Source of the DNA: Aquibaculum arenosum
Lineage (GTDB): Bacteria > Pseudomonadota > Alphaproteobacteria > Kiloniellales > DSM-21159
Assembly: GCF_029222965.1 (NCBI RefSeq)
Contig: NZ_JARHUD010000005.1
Coordinates: 62,001-126,000 of the forward strand
Length of the DNA stretch: 64,000 nt
Direction: 5' to 3'
The translations under genes and the position numbers were made by a program. This document shows positions 17,851 to 27,003 of this stretch, one piece after another. The stretch's first letter is position 1. Every line of letters begins with the position of its first letter. The notes under the pieces were generated by a model. It did not search any database, was not told the origin of the DNA, and saw nothing but the letters and a program-made list of their open reading frames with translations.

Positions 17851-19469
17851 GGTTCGAAGAAACGGCTGTTGCCGAAGCCGAGGGCACCATACTGGCGCAT
17901 TCCCTGCGGTTGGGGTCCCTTAACTTCAAGAAGGGCCGCCGGCTCGATGCCGAGGATATTCGTGCGCTGCAGCAGGCGCGCGTAGAAACGGTCATAGCCG
18001 CACGCCTGGAAGAAGAGGATGTCCACGAGGACGCCGCGGCCCAGCGACTGGCCGAAGCCACGGCGGGAACCGGCACCCAAACCTCGGCTGCCTTCACCGG
18101 ACGCTGCAATATCGTGGCGGCGCGGCGTGGCCTGCTGGTCTACGACCGGGCACGCCTGGATGCCTTCAACCTCGAGGACGAGGCCATCACCCTGGCGGCG
18201 CTTGCGCCCTATGAGGTGGTCGAGCCGAAGCAGATGCTGGCCACGGTGAAGATCATCCCCTTCGCCGCGCCCAAGACCGCGCTGGCGCGCTGCCTCGAGG
18301 TGGCGGCGGATCCCGGCCGGCTGCTGCGGGTTGCCGCCTTCCAGCGCAAACGAGTGGCGCTGGTCCAGACCTCGCTTCCGGGTCAAAAAGAATCACTCCT
18401 CGACAAGACCCACGAGGCAATCAAGCAGCGTCTGGGCGCCCTTGGGATCGACTCGCTCAAGGAAAGCCGCTGCGCCCACGACAGCAAGGCTGTGGCCCAG
18501 GCGGTGGCGCGCCGGGTCGGGGAGGGGGCGGACCTGGTGCTGGTCTCCGGCGCTTCCGCCATTGTCGACCGCCGCGACGTGGTGCCCAGCGGCATCGTTC
18601 AGGCCGGCGGCGAGATCGAGCATTTCGGCATGCCGGTGGACCCGGGCAATCTGATGCTCATGGCACGGGTTGGTGAAGTCCCGGTGCTGGGCCTGCCCGG
18701 CTGCGCGCGCTCGCCAAAGCTGAACGGCTTCGACTGGGTGCTGCAACGCCTAGTGGCCGACGTGCCGGTGCGCCGCGAGGATATCATGCGCATGGGGGCG
18801 GGTGGCTTGCTCAAGGAAAGCGGCGCCCGGCCCTTGCCGCGTGCCGAAGCCGTGGAGGACAAGAGCGTGCCGCGCGCGCCCCGCATTGCCGCCATCGTGC
18901 TCGCGGCCGGCCGCTCAAGCAGGATGGGCGAGCGCAACAAGCTTCTGGAGGAGGTCGAGGGATCGCCCCTGGTTCTGCACGCCGTTCGCGCGGCTAAGGC
19001 ATCCCAAGCTGATTCATTGCTGGTGGTGACAGGGCATGAGCATGAGGCGGTCGAGCGCGTGCTGGCGCCGGAAAAAGTCCGCACGGTGCACAATCCCGAT
19101 TATGCTCAAGGTCTCAGCACCTCCCTGCACCGAGGTCTGGCGGCACTGCCTGACGACTGCGACGGCGCCGTCGTGCTGTTGGGTGACATGCCCAAGGTCA
19201 CAGCCGAGGTGATCGATCGATTGATCGCCGCCTTTTCGCCAGTGGAAGGTCGTTCGATCTGTCTGCCCATGCGCCAGGGGCGTCGCGGCAATCCGGTGCT
19301 CTTCGCCCGCCGCTACTTTGCAGAGGTCATGGAGATATCCGGCGACCTGGGCGCGCGCCCGCTGCTGGCCAATTACCCGGATCAGGTGGCGGAAGTTCCT
19401 ATGCCCGACGATGCCGTCCTCACGGATGTGGACACGCCAGAACAGCTGGACGCCCTGCGCGGCGGGTGA
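17847..19469 (+). CDS. molybdopterin-binding (MoeA/MogA-like) and NTP-transferase (MobA/MocA-like) fusion
   Basis: A 540-residue two-domain protein. Residues 1 to about 340 are the molybdopterin-binding part (FTGRCNIVAARRGLLVYD, DLVLVSGASAIVDRRDVVPSG). Residues about 347-540 form a nucleotidyltransferase related to MobA/MocA, with IVLAAGRSSRMGERNK and VVLLGDMPKV. MocA attaches CMP and MobA attaches GMP to molybdopterin, so this protein probably makes the dinucleotide cofactor used by xanthine-dehydrogenase-type enzymes. The start overlaps the XdhC stop, and AAGGA directly precedes ATG 17847. It is the last gene of the maturation operon. No structural subunits of a molybdoenzyme are present. 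Confidence 0.88.
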   Translation: MRFEETAVAEAEGTILAHSLRLGSLNFKKGRRLDAEDIRALQQARVETVIAARLEEEDVHEDAAAQRLAEATAGTGTQTSAAFTGRCNIVAARRGLLVYDRARLDAFNLEDEAITLAALAPYEVVEPKQMLATVKIIPFAAPKTALARCLEVAADPGRLLRVAAFQRKRVALVQTSLPGQKESLLDKTHEAIKQRLGALGIDSLKESRCAHDSKAVAQAVARRVGEGADLVLVSGASAIVDRRDVVPSGIVQAGGEIEHFGMPVDPGNLMLMARVGEVPVLGLPGCARSPKLNGFDWVLQRLVADVPVRREDIMRMGAGGLLKESGARPLPRAEAVEDKSVPRAPRIAAIVLAAGRSSRMGERNKLLEEVEGSPLVLHAVRAAKASQADSLLVVTGHEHEAVERVLAPEKVRTVHNPDYAQGLSTSLHRGLAALPDDCDGAVVLLGDMPKVTAEVIDRLIAAFSPVEGRSICLPMRQGRRGNPVLFARRYFAEVMEISGDLGARPLLANYPDQVAEVPMPDDAVLTDVDTPEQLDALRGG

Positions 19470-19493
19470 GCGCTTCTTTCAGCCGCGCTCGGA

Positions 19494-20240
19494 TCACTCT
19501 GCGAAAGCGCCGGCCTGCAGGGCGAGATAGAGCAGGCTGGTCATGATGGCATTGAATGTCGCGTGCATGGCGATGCACGGCCAGAGCGATCCGCTGCGCT
19601 CGTAAAGCCAGGCCAACAGCCCGCCGACCACCAGCAGCGCTGGAATGAGGCTCGGTATGCCGTGCATGGAAGCGAAGACGAGAGCAGACACCACCATCGC
19701 TGCCTGCGGTCCAAAGCGCTCGCGCAGCCAACCCTGCAAGAGACCACGGAACGCCAGTTCCTCGACGAGGGGCACCAACCCGGCTGCCAAAACCAGCATA
19801 ACCAGATAGTTGGACAGTGAAACGGCGACCGGGGACAAGAGTTCGATCTGTGGGTTGTCGATCGGCTGATCCAGAATCTGCTGGACCGTGAGATTGACCA
19901 GGCCGACGAGTGGCACCGCCACCAGGGCAAGCAGGACACCGCGCGTCAGCCAGCCGGGCGGCGGCGCCACCAGTCCCAAATCCTGCCAGGTCAGGCCGCG
20001 CATGCGGATGACCACCAGATAGAGCGCTGCGAGCGTGACTCCCGACTGCGCCAGAATGGAGAGCACCAAAGGCAGCAAACCGGAACGAAGCGCGTCACCT
20101 GAAAGAGGGTCGGGCGCGGCTATGCCGCCGAGCAGGGGCAGGAGCAGACGCAGCCCTCCGAGCACCACGATCACGACCAGCAAGAGGTCGGTAACAGCGA
20201 TAACAGTCAGTCGCGCACTCGGCGGAGGAGGGAGGGACAC
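19494..20240 (-). CDS. CPBP-family intramembrane glutamic endopeptidase
   Basis: A 248-residue multi-pass membrane protein of the Abi/CPBP (CAAX-processing-like) family. The three signature motifs are present: EELAFRG with the glutamate pair at 160-161 and Arg165, FASMHG with His193, and HATFN with His226. Several hydrophobic segments span the rest. The substrate is unknown. A GTG start at 20240 directly abuts the cinA stop. It is the last gene of the ispDF-pgpA-cinA run on the minus strand. Confidence 0.88.
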   Translation of the reverse strand: MSLPPPPSARLTVIAVTDLLLVVIVVLGGLRLLLPLLGGIAAPDPLSGDALRSGLLPLVLSILAQSGVTLAALYLVVIRMRGLTWQDLGLVAPPPGWLTRGVLLALVAVPLVGLVNLTVQQILDQPIDNPQIELLSPVAVSLSNYLVMLVLAAGLVPLVEELAFRGLLQGWLRERFGPQAAMVVSALVFASMHGIPSLIPALLVVGGLLAWLYERSGSLWPCIAMHATFNAIMTSLLYLALQAGAFAE

Positions 20241-20729
20241 TTAGGCAAGCCCCGCATTCAACAGTTCCAGTGCCACTTCGACGCTTGCCAGGCGAATGGC
20301 AGTTCGGTCGCCGGAGAAAAGCTCCTGCCGGTGGAGCAGCAATCCGCCGCGACCCGCAAGGCCAAAATGCACAAGCCCGACCGGCTTGGCCGCAGTGGAG
20401 CCGGTAGGCCCGGCGATACCGGTGACCGAAACGGCAAAGTCCGCCGGCGAGTGTTCCAGAGCGCCACTTGCCATGGCCTCCGCGACCTCCCGGCTGACGG
20501 CCCCGTGTTCGCGCAGCAGTGCCTCTGGAACGCCCACCATTTCTTGTTTGGCTTCATTAGAATAGGTGACGAAGCCACGGTCGAAGACATCGGAGGTCCC
20601 GGGGACCGTGGTCAGCAGCCCGGCCAGCAAACCTCCGGTGCAGGATTCAACAGTGGTTACCTGCTGTCCGCGCTGGCGAAGTTCTTCAACTAATTTCTCT
20701 GTTATATCCATTAACTCATGGGAAAACAT
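20241..20729 (-). CDS. pncC: CinA-family nicotinamide-nucleotide amidohydrolase
   Basis: A 162-residue stand-alone CinA C-terminal domain. It is expected to deamidate nicotinamide mononucleotide to nicotinate mononucleotide for NAD recycling. The active-site segment ESCTGG (28-33, Ser29) and the later SVTGIAGPTG are conserved, and the length is normal for PncC. The start at 20729 follows a TGGAGA site about ten bases upstream; ATG 20711 is an alternative. It lies four bases from the pgpA stop on the same strand, a placement after pgpA often seen in alphaproteobacteria. Confidence 0.9.
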   Translation of the reverse strand: MFSHELMDITEKLVEELRQRGQQVTTVESCTGGLLAGLLTTVPGTSDVFDRGFVTYSNEAKQEMVGVPEALLREHGAVSREVAEAMASGALEHSPADFAVSVTGIAGPTGSTAAKPVGLVHFGLAGRGGLLLHRQELFSGDRTAIRLASVEVALELLNAGLA

Positions 20730-20733
20730 GGAT

Positions 20734-21192
20734 TTATATCTCCAGATATGGCCATAAAAACCCGAGCAGTAATGCTGCGTAGAGGCCTGCTAGCAGATCG
20801 TCGGCCATGATGCCCAACCCACCGGGCAGACGCCGGTCGGCCCAGCTTACCGGCCAGGGCTTGAGAATGTCGAACAGCCGGAAGGCAATGAAGGCTGCCA
20901 GCCAAGCCCAGGGGTGGAAGGGGAGTACGACCAGCGGCATCCACTGACCGGCAACCTCGTCGATCACCACTTCACTCGGGTCCTCCCGCTGTGTGGAGTG
21001 TGTGTAGACCTCACTGGACCACCAGCCCGCGGCCACGATTGCCAAAGTGGCCAGCGCTAGGAGCCAGGGCCCGCCTAGCCAGACCAAGGCTGCTGCCGGG
21101 GGAAGTGCAGCAAGCGAGCCCCAGGTTCCGGAAGGTCCCGGCAGGCGGCCGCTGCCGAACCAGGTGGCGAGCAGAAAAGCCAACCGCTTCAT
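20734..21192 (-). CDS. pgpA: phosphatidylglycerophosphatase A
   Basis: An inner-membrane phosphatase that converts phosphatidylglycerol phosphate to phosphatidylglycerol. The 152-residue protein has the family N-terminus GSGRLPGPSGTWGSLAALP, the acidic motif DPSEVVIDEVAGQW, DILKPWP and the C-terminal GGLGIMADDLLAG, with hydrophobic segments between. The start overlaps the ispDF stop as ATGA. The context (ispDF, cinA) is standard. Confidence 0.95.
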   Translation of the reverse strand: MKRLAFLLATWFGSGRLPGPSGTWGSLAALPPAAALVWLGGPWLLALATLAIVAAGWWSSEVYTHSTQREDPSEVVIDEVAGQWMPLVVLPFHPWAWLAAFIAFRLFDILKPWPVSWADRRLPGGLGIMADDLLAGLYAALLLGFLWPYLEI

Positions 21193-22340
21193 AGCGGCAG
21201 GGCTACGTTGGCAATCGCCTGGGCTTCGATGCCTTCGCGGCGGCCCGTAAAGCCTAAGCCCTCGGTCGTGGTGGCCTTGATGCTGATGCGGTCCGGCGAC
21301 AGCTCCAGGATCCCGCCCAGCCGCGCGCGCATGGCCTCGCGATAGGGACCGATCTTGGGACGCTCGCAGATCAGCGTCACGTCCACGTGCCGCAGTTGGC
21401 CGCCGCGCGCGTGCAGCAGTGCCAGGGCGTGACGCAGGAAACTATCTGAGGCAGCCCCACTCCATTGCGGATCGGAGGGCGGGAAGTGCTGCCCGATGTC
21501 GCCAGCGGCAATGCTTGCCAAAAGCGCATCGGTGAGCGCGTGAAGTCCGACGTCCGCGTCAGAGTGACCGACGAGGCCTTGTGTATGGGGCACGGCCACG
21601 CCGCAAAGCATGACCTGGTTGCCGGGGCCAAAGCGGTGAACGTCGAAGCCCATGCTGCTGCGGCTTTCCCACTGCTGTCCGAGCAGCTGTTCCGCACGCT
21701 GCAGGTCCTCGCGGGTCGTCACCTTGAAGTTCTCCTCGCTGCCCTCAACCCAAGCCACCGCGAGCCCATTCGCTTCTGCGACCGCGGCATCGTCGGTCAG
21801 GCTGCTTGTCCGCGCCGCGCGGTGGGCGGCAAGTATGGGCGCGAAGTGGAAGGCCTGGGGCGTCTGCACCCGTAGCAGCGATTCGCGGTCCGGCCCACTG
21901 GTCAGGAGCGAATCCTGGCGTTGCTTGAGGGTGTCGACCACCGGCAGGGCGGGTACGGCGCCGCTGTGGCTTTCGAGCGCAGACAGGAGCCGGTCGATCA
22001 GCGCAGTGGCGGGGAAGGGACGGGCGCCGTCATGGATCAGAACCTGCTGGGGCGCGTGTTCTGTGAGGCTCTCCAGGCCCAGTCGGACCGAGTCCTGCCG
22101 CGTGGCCCCCCCCTCCACAGGCTCCAGCAGTGGCAGTCCGGCAGCGGCGGCCTCATAGGCTGCACGATCCGCGTGATGAATCACCACGCGCACCGCATCC
22201 ACTGCCGGGTGATGACAGAGTCGCTCGAGGCAGTGCCGCAGCAAGGGCGATTGCCCCAGGCGTGCATACTGTTTCGGCGCAACACCCCCGAAGCGGCTGC
22301 CGCGCCCGGCTGCAACCACCAATGCCACAGTCTGTTTCAT
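21189..22340 (-). CDS. ispDF: bifunctional 2-C-methyl-D-erythritol 4-phosphate cytidylyltransferase / 2,4-cyclodiphosphate synthase
   Basis: A fusion of two steps of the MEP isoprenoid pathway. Residues 1 to about 225 are IspD (VVAAGRGSRFGGVAPKQY, then HDGARPF and TDDAAVAE). Residues about 230-383 are IspF, with the metal site GFDVHRF, GHSDADVGLHALTDA, IGQHFPPSDPQW and the C-terminal TTTEGLGFTGRREGI. The fused form is typical of alphaproteobacteria. It heads a minus-strand operon and is divergent from ypjD across 83 bases. Confidence 0.96.
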   Translation of the reverse strand: MKQTVALVVAAGRGSRFGGVAPKQYARLGQSPLLRHCLERLCHHPAVDAVRVVIHHADRAAYEAAAAGLPLLEPVEGGATRQDSVRLGLESLTEHAPQQVLIHDGARPFPATALIDRLLSALESHSGAVPALPVVDTLKQRQDSLLTSGPDRESLLRVQTPQAFHFAPILAAHRAARTSSLTDDAAVAEANGLAVAWVEGSEENFKVTTREDLQRAEQLLGQQWESRSSMGFDVHRFGPGNQVMLCGVAVPHTQGLVGHSDADVGLHALTDALLASIAAGDIGQHFPPSDPQWSGAASDSFLRHALALLHARGGQLRHVDVTLICERPKIGPYREAMRARLGGILELSPDRISIKATTTEGLGFTGRREGIEAQAIANVALPL

Positions 22341-22423
22341 GCCGTCCTTCGAATCAGCCGCGTCGTGCGCCGGCGACAGTAGTGTGCCCTGTCGTGCCGG
22401 CCAAGAGGTGCTATAAGGGCGAC

Positions 22424-23227
22424 ATGCTCGACAAGCCGCTGTTGTCTCTGTTTGCCCTTGCTGCCTTGACGCCGGCTGCGGCCCTGCTGCCCTGGCGACC
22501 CACGCCGCAGCGCGACAGCCTTTTCTGGCTGCTGCTGGTGGTGGCCGTGGCTGGTTCCGCCCTCTTTGCGGTGCGCGCTTTCATCGGCGCCTGGGACAGC
22601 AGTCTGGGGCTGGCCTTGTGGCTGTCGATCACGACGACGCTTCTCTTCTTCGCACTGTTGTGCCTGCTGTCGCGCGAAGCCTGGCGGCTGGCGCCCTTGC
22701 TTCTGCCCTATTTGCTGCTGCTGGGCTTGCTGGCCACGGTGACGGCAAGCCAGCAAGGCCAGGTGCGGGTGGGTGGTTTGCCGGAGGCCTGGCTGCTGTT
22801 GCACATCAGCGCGGCCGTGGCCACCTACGCTCTCGCAACTCTAGCCGCTGTCGCGGGTGCGGCGGTTTTCCTGCAGGAGCGGCGCTTGAAGCGCAAGCAG
22901 GTTGGCGGGGTCAGTGCGCGTCTGCCGTCCATCGCCGTGGGCGAGAGCTTGCAGTATCGGCTGTTGCTGGCAGCGGAAGTGGTCCTGGGCGCGGACCTCC
23001 TGACCGGTTGGGCGCTACGCTACTTCGCGGCAACCCCGGCCATGGCGATCGATCACAAAACCCTGCTTTCGGTTCTGGCCTTTCTGGTGATCCTGGTGCT
23101 TCTCTGGCTTCAGGGGCGCAGCGGGCTGCGCGGACGCAGGGCAGGGCGCGTTGTTTTGCTTGCCTATCTGCTCCTGACCCTGGCTTACCCCGGCGTGAAG
23201 TTTGTCACTGACGTGCTGCTCAGTTAG
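22424..23227 (+). CDS. ypjD: YpjD/CcsA-like cytochrome c assembly family membrane protein
   Basis: A 267-residue inner-membrane protein with about eight hydrophobic segments. It has the conserved LLLHISAAVATYALATLAAVAG and, near the end, AIDHKTLLSVLAFLVILVLL, which match the CcsA/YpjD (cytochrome c assembly) family. YpjD-type proteins are not part of the Ccm heme-lyase machine, and their exact role is not settled. ATG 22424 is chosen because AAGGG lies five bases upstream; the longer frame from 22130 would overlap ispDF. The C-terminal histidine environment suggests heme or metal contact, but that is inference. Confidence 0.85.
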   Translation: MLDKPLLSLFALAALTPAAALLPWRPTPQRDSLFWLLLVVAVAGSALFAVRAFIGAWDSSLGLALWLSITTTLLFFALLCLLSREAWRLAPLLLPYLLLLGLLATVTASQQGQVRVGGLPEAWLLLHISAAVATYALATLAAVAGAAVFLQERRLKRKQVGGVSARLPSIAVGESLQYRLLLAAEVVLGADLLTGWALRYFAATPAMAIDHKTLLSVLAFLVILVLLWLQGRSGLRGRRAGRVVLLAYLLLTLAYPGVKFVTDVLLS

Positions 23228-23326
23228 CACGCGCCCGTTTTCTGCGGAGCGGGACACTGTACAGACCGCCCGAGCCGGCTTATGAAACCGCCTATTCTTT
23301 GTGCAGAGACGGGCCTTGGCGCGAAT

Positions 23327-24313
23327 ATGAGCATATCATTGGGATCGGTGACGCTTGAAGACCCGGTGATCCTGGCACCCATGTCGGGCGTGACTGACTT
23401 GCCCTTCCGCAGGTTGGTCAAACGCGCCGGGGCTGGGTTGGTGGTCTCCGAGATGATCGCCAGTGAGGCGATGATTCGCGCAACCAAGCGCTCCATGAAG
23501 ATGACCAGCAACTGCGCGGAAGAGTTTCCCATGGCGGTGCAGCTCGCCGGGTGCGAGCCCGAGGTTATGGCCGAAGCCGCGCGTCTCAACGCGGACCGGG
23601 GGGCGGCGATCATCGACATCAACTTCGGCTGCCCGGTCAAGAAGGTGGTGAACAAGCAGGCCGGCTCCGCAATCATGCGCGACGAGGCACTGGCGGGGTG
23701 TATCCTGGAGGCGGTGGTCCGTGCCGTCTCCCTGCCGGTGACCATGAAGATGCGGCTGGGTTGGGACGACGCCAACCGCAATGCACCCTCCCTGGCACGC
23801 ATTGCCGAGCAGGCGGGCATCCGGATGATCACCGTTCATGGTCGTACCCGCTGCCAGCTCTATGGCGGCTCAGCCGATTGGGATGCGGTGGCGGCGGTGC
23901 GGGCGGCCACTTCACTGCCCCTGGTGGTCAACGGCGACATCGCTGATGGACCAAGCGCCGTCGAAGCCTTGCGACGCTCTGGCGCTGATGGCGTGATGAT
24001 CGGGCGAGCAGCCTGCGGTCGGCCATGGTTGCTGCGCCAGGTAATCGACTACCTTCGACGGGGGAAGAGCGCGCCCGAGCCAACGCCGACGGAGCGCGGT
24101 CATCTGGTTCTCGAACACTATGACGCGATGCTCTCGCACTACGGCGAAGCCAGTGGTGTGCGCATGGCGCGCAAGCATCTGAGCTGGTACGCGCAGGGAC
24201 TGCGCGGTGCCAATGACTTCCGTGTTGCCGTTAACCGGGAGCCGGATCCGGCTAAGGTGCGCCAGGCGATCATTCAGCTCTTCCTGCAAGAGGCGGAGGC
24301 TCTGGCAGCCTGA
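23327..24313 (+). CDS. dusB: tRNA-dihydrouridine synthase, DusB/NifR3 type
   Basis: An FMN enzyme that reduces uridine to dihydrouridine in tRNA. The 328-residue product has LAPMSGVTDLPFRRL near the N-terminus, the catalytic cysteine in NFGCPVKKV (Cys102), TVHGRTRCQLYGG and the FMN-phosphate site GADGVMIGRAACGRPWLL. The start at ATG 23327 (MSISLGS) fits the family; ATG 23282 adds 15 residues. It is the NifR3 gene classically located upstream of ntrBC. Its stop overlaps the ntrB start as TGATG, so the three genes are coupled. Confidence 0.93.
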   Translation: MSISLGSVTLEDPVILAPMSGVTDLPFRRLVKRAGAGLVVSEMIASEAMIRATKRSMKMTSNCAEEFPMAVQLAGCEPEVMAEAARLNADRGAAIIDINFGCPVKKVVNKQAGSAIMRDEALAGCILEAVVRAVSLPVTMKMRLGWDDANRNAPSLARIAEQAGIRMITVHGRTRCQLYGGSADWDAVAAVRAATSLPLVVNGDIADGPSAVEALRRSGADGVMIGRAACGRPWLLRQVIDYLRRGKSAPEPTPTERGHLVLEHYDAMLSHYGEASGVRMARKHLSWYAQGLRGANDFRVAVNREPDPAKVRQAIIQLFLQEAEALAA

Positions 24314-25440
24314 TGGCTCCGCAGCAGAGCAACTCGATACGCGAAGGCGCGGATGCAATCCAAAACGCTGCGGCCGAGGCACCCGACGCTGCCGCCGTGC
24401 TCTCAGCACTGGGCAAACCCGTCTTCCTGCTCGACGCTGAGAACAGCTTTCTCTACGCCAATCTCGCTGCTGAACAGTTTCTCGGCGTGTCCAGCGCTGT
24501 CCTGCGCACGCGCAGCCTCGCGTACTTTCTCCCGGATGACAGTCCACTCTGTGCCCTGATCGACCAAGTGCGGCACGCTGGCTACAGCGTCTTTGAGTTC
24601 GACGTCACCCTCGAAAGTCCACGCATTGGCCTGCATGTGGTGTCAGCCGAAGTCACGCCGCTGCCCGAGCGGCCGGAGTGCGTCGTGGTGGCTCTGGAAG
24701 AGCGCACTATGGCGCGGCGCATGGAGCATCAGCAGGTCCACCGAAATGCGGCGCGCTCCATCACAGCTGTGGCCGCCATGCTGGCACATGAGGTCAAGAA
24801 CCCTTTGTCCGGCATCCGCGGTGCCGCTCAGCTGCTCGAACTGTCGGCGGATGATTCTGAACGGACGCTGACGCGTCTCATCTGCGAAGAAACCGACCGC
24901 ATTGTAGCGTTGGTCGACCGCATGGAAACCTTCTCCGATAACCGCCCCGTGGAGCGCACGGCGGTCAACATCCATGAAGTGCTCGGCCGGGTGCGCAAAA
25001 TTGTGGAGCATGGTGCCGGGCAGCATGTGCGCTTCATCGAGGACTATGACCCTTCGCTGCCTCCGGTCTACGGCAACCGTGACCTGTTGATTCAGGCGAT
25101 CCTCAATCTAGTGAAGAACGCTGCCGAAGCGACCGCGGAAACCGCAAATGCGGAGATAACGCTATCCACCCGCTATCAGCAGGGGGTGCGCCTGGCGGTA
25201 CCGGGCACCGCCAGCCGGGTCGACCTGCCGCTGGTGGCCAGCATCAAGGACAACGGCCCAGGCATTCCCGAAAGCCTGCAATCGCACCTGTTCGAGCCAT
25301 TCATCGGCAACAAGGCACAGGGCAAGGGGCTGGGATTGGCGCTGGTCGCGAAAATCGTCGACGACCACGGGGGCGTCATCGAGTTCGAGAGCGAGCCGCG
25401 GCGCACGCTGTTCAACTTGATGCTGCCCAAGGCTGAATGA
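24313..25440 (+). CDS. ntrB: nitrogen regulation sensor kinase NtrB
   Basis: The soluble sensor kinase/phosphatase of NtrC, controlled by PII according to nitrogen status. The 375-residue protein has an N-terminal PAS domain (FLLDAENSFLYANLAAEQFLG), the H-box LAHEVKNPLSGIRGAAQLLE with phospho-acceptor His159, N-box LVKNAAEA, and G-boxes IKDNGPGIP and GKGLGLALVAKI. All catalytic motifs are intact. It overlaps dusB by one base and is followed nine bases later by ntrC. Confidence 0.95.
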   Translation: MAPQQSNSIREGADAIQNAAAEAPDAAAVLSALGKPVFLLDAENSFLYANLAAEQFLGVSSAVLRTRSLAYFLPDDSPLCALIDQVRHAGYSVFEFDVTLESPRIGLHVVSAEVTPLPERPECVVVALEERTMARRMEHQQVHRNAARSITAVAAMLAHEVKNPLSGIRGAAQLLELSADDSERTLTRLICEETDRIVALVDRMETFSDNRPVERTAVNIHEVLGRVRKIVEHGAGQHVRFIEDYDPSLPPVYGNRDLLIQAILNLVKNAAEATAETANAEITLSTRYQQGVRLAVPGTASRVDLPLVASIKDNGPGIPESLQSHLFEPFIGNKAQGKGLGLALVAKIVDDHGGVIEFESEPRRTLFNLMLPKAE

Positions 25441-25449
25441 GGGGGAGGG

Positions 25450-26889
25450 ATGAGCAAGGGCACCATTCTGGTCGCTGACGACGATCGGGCCATCCGCACC
25501 GTGCTGTCCCAGGCGCTTGGCCGGGAAGACTATCTGGTGCGCGCTACGGGAAACGCAGCGACACTCTGGCAGTGGGTGCAGGAAGGCGAGGGCGATCTGG
25601 TGATCACCGACGTGGTGATGCCGGACGAAAGTGGACTGGACCTCATTCCCCGGATCAAGCGGCTGCGCCCGCGCCTGCGCATCCTGGTGATGAGTGCGCA
25701 GAACACCTTGCTGACCGCCGTGAAGGCCACGGAGCGCGGCGCCTTCGAGTATTTGCCCAAACCCTTCGACCTGCGCGAGCTGTTGCAGGTGGTGGAACGC
25801 GCGCTGTCGGACAGCCCGGATCAGGCGGACGGCCAGGGCGCGGCAGCCGAAGAGGAGCAGCTGCCGCTGATCGGCCGCTCCCCCGCCATGCAGGATGTCT
25901 ATCGCGTCCTGGCGCGACTGATGACCACTGATCTGACCACCATCGTCCATGGGGAGTCAGGCACCGGCAAGGAGTTGGTCGCCCGGGCGCTGCATGACTA
26001 CGGCAAACGTCGGCACGGTCCCTTCGTGGCTTTGAACATGGCGGCGATCCCACGGGAGTTGATCGAGAGCGAGCTCTTCGGCCACGAACGCGGCGCCTTC
26101 ACAGGCGCCGGCCAGCGCTATGCCGGCCGCTTCGAACAGGCCGCCGGCGGCACGCTTTTCCTGGACGAGATCGGCGACATGCCGCTGGAGGCACAGACCC
26201 GACTGCTGCGCGTGCTGCAGGAAGGGGAGTTCACGACGGTGGGCGGACGTGCACCGATCCGCGCCGACGTGCGCATCGTGGCGGCCACACACAGGGATCT
26301 GCGCCAGATGGTGCGCAGCGGCCAGTTCCGTGAGGATCTCTACTATCGCCTCAGCGTGGTGCCGGTGCGCCTGCCGCCGCTGCGCGAGCGCGCGGAAGAT
26401 GTGCCGGAACTCGTGCGACATTTCCTGAACGAGATCCAGCGCGAAGGCCTGCCATCGAAACAGCTCGACAGCGCGGCGCTGGACTATCTGAAGCGCTACC
26501 GCTGGCCCGGCAATGTGCGAGAGCTCGAGAACCTGGTTCGCAGGCTCGGCGCGCTCTACAGCCAGGAGATAATCGGCGTCGACATTGTCCGCGCCGAACT
26601 GAGCGAAGCGACGGAGGAGCCGCGGGAGACCGCTGCAGGCGATGGATCGCTGGGGCAGACCGTGGAACGCTTGTTGACCGAGTACTTCGAGACGCATGCG
26701 GGCAGCCTACCTGCGCGCGGGCTTTACGACCGGGTGCTGCGCGAGGTGGAAAAGCCCTTGCTGGAACTCACGCTGGCCGCAACCCAGGGCAATCAGCTCA
26801 AGGCAGCCGACGTTCTCGGCCTCAATCGCAATACCCTGCGCAAGAAGATCCGCGAACTCGGTATCGAGGTGGTTCGCGGCGTAAAATAG
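25450..26889 (+). CDS. ntrC: nitrogen assimilation response regulator NtrC
   Basis: A sigma-54-dependent activator of nitrogen-limitation genes. The 479-residue protein has a receiver domain (acidic pair DDD near residue 11, phospho-acceptor Asp54 in [11 protein letters not shown], Lys in KPFD). The AAA+ domain carries GESGTGKE, the sigma-54-contacting GAFTGA (215-220) and Walker [12 protein letters not shown] Fis-type helix-turn-helix lies near residues 437-473 ([22 protein letters not shown]). All functions appear intact, in contrast to NtrX downstream. Confidence 0.96.
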   Translation: MSKGTILVADDDRAIRTVLSQALGREDYLVRATGNAATLWQWVQEGEGDLVITDVVMPDESGLDLIPRIKRLRPRLRILVMSAQNTLLTAVKATERGAFEYLPKPFDLRELLQVVERALSDSPDQADGQGAAAEEEQLPLIGRSPAMQDVYRVLARLMTTDLTTIVHGESGTGKELVARALHDYGKRRHGPFVALNMAAIPRELIESELFGHERGAFTGAGQRYAGRFEQAAGGTLFLDEIGDMPLEAQTRLLRVLQEGEFTTVGGRAPIRADVRIVAATHRDLRQMVRSGQFREDLYYRLSVVPVRLPPLRERAEDVPELVRHFLNEIQREGLPSKQLDSAALDYLKRYRWPGNVRELENLVRRLGALYSQEIIGVDIVRAELSEATEEPRETAAGDGSLGQTVERLLTEYFETHAGSLPARGLYDRVLREVEKPLLELTLAATQGNQLKAADVLGLNRNTLRKKIRELGIEVVRGVK

Positions 26890-27003
26890 GCGTGGCCGTT
26901 CTGCCACAGGCTGGCATAGTGCGGACTGTTGCGAAGCTCCTGGTGAAAGGGCGTTCGAGTAAACGGAGAAGCGTGAGTCCGGTTTGTTCCTGGTGATTGC
27001 CCC

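Noticed and set aside
22130..22423. N-terminal extension of the YpjD-like gene
   Set aside because: It overlaps ispDF on the other strand, its residues are Arg/Pro-rich, and ATG 22424 has a proper AAGGG site.
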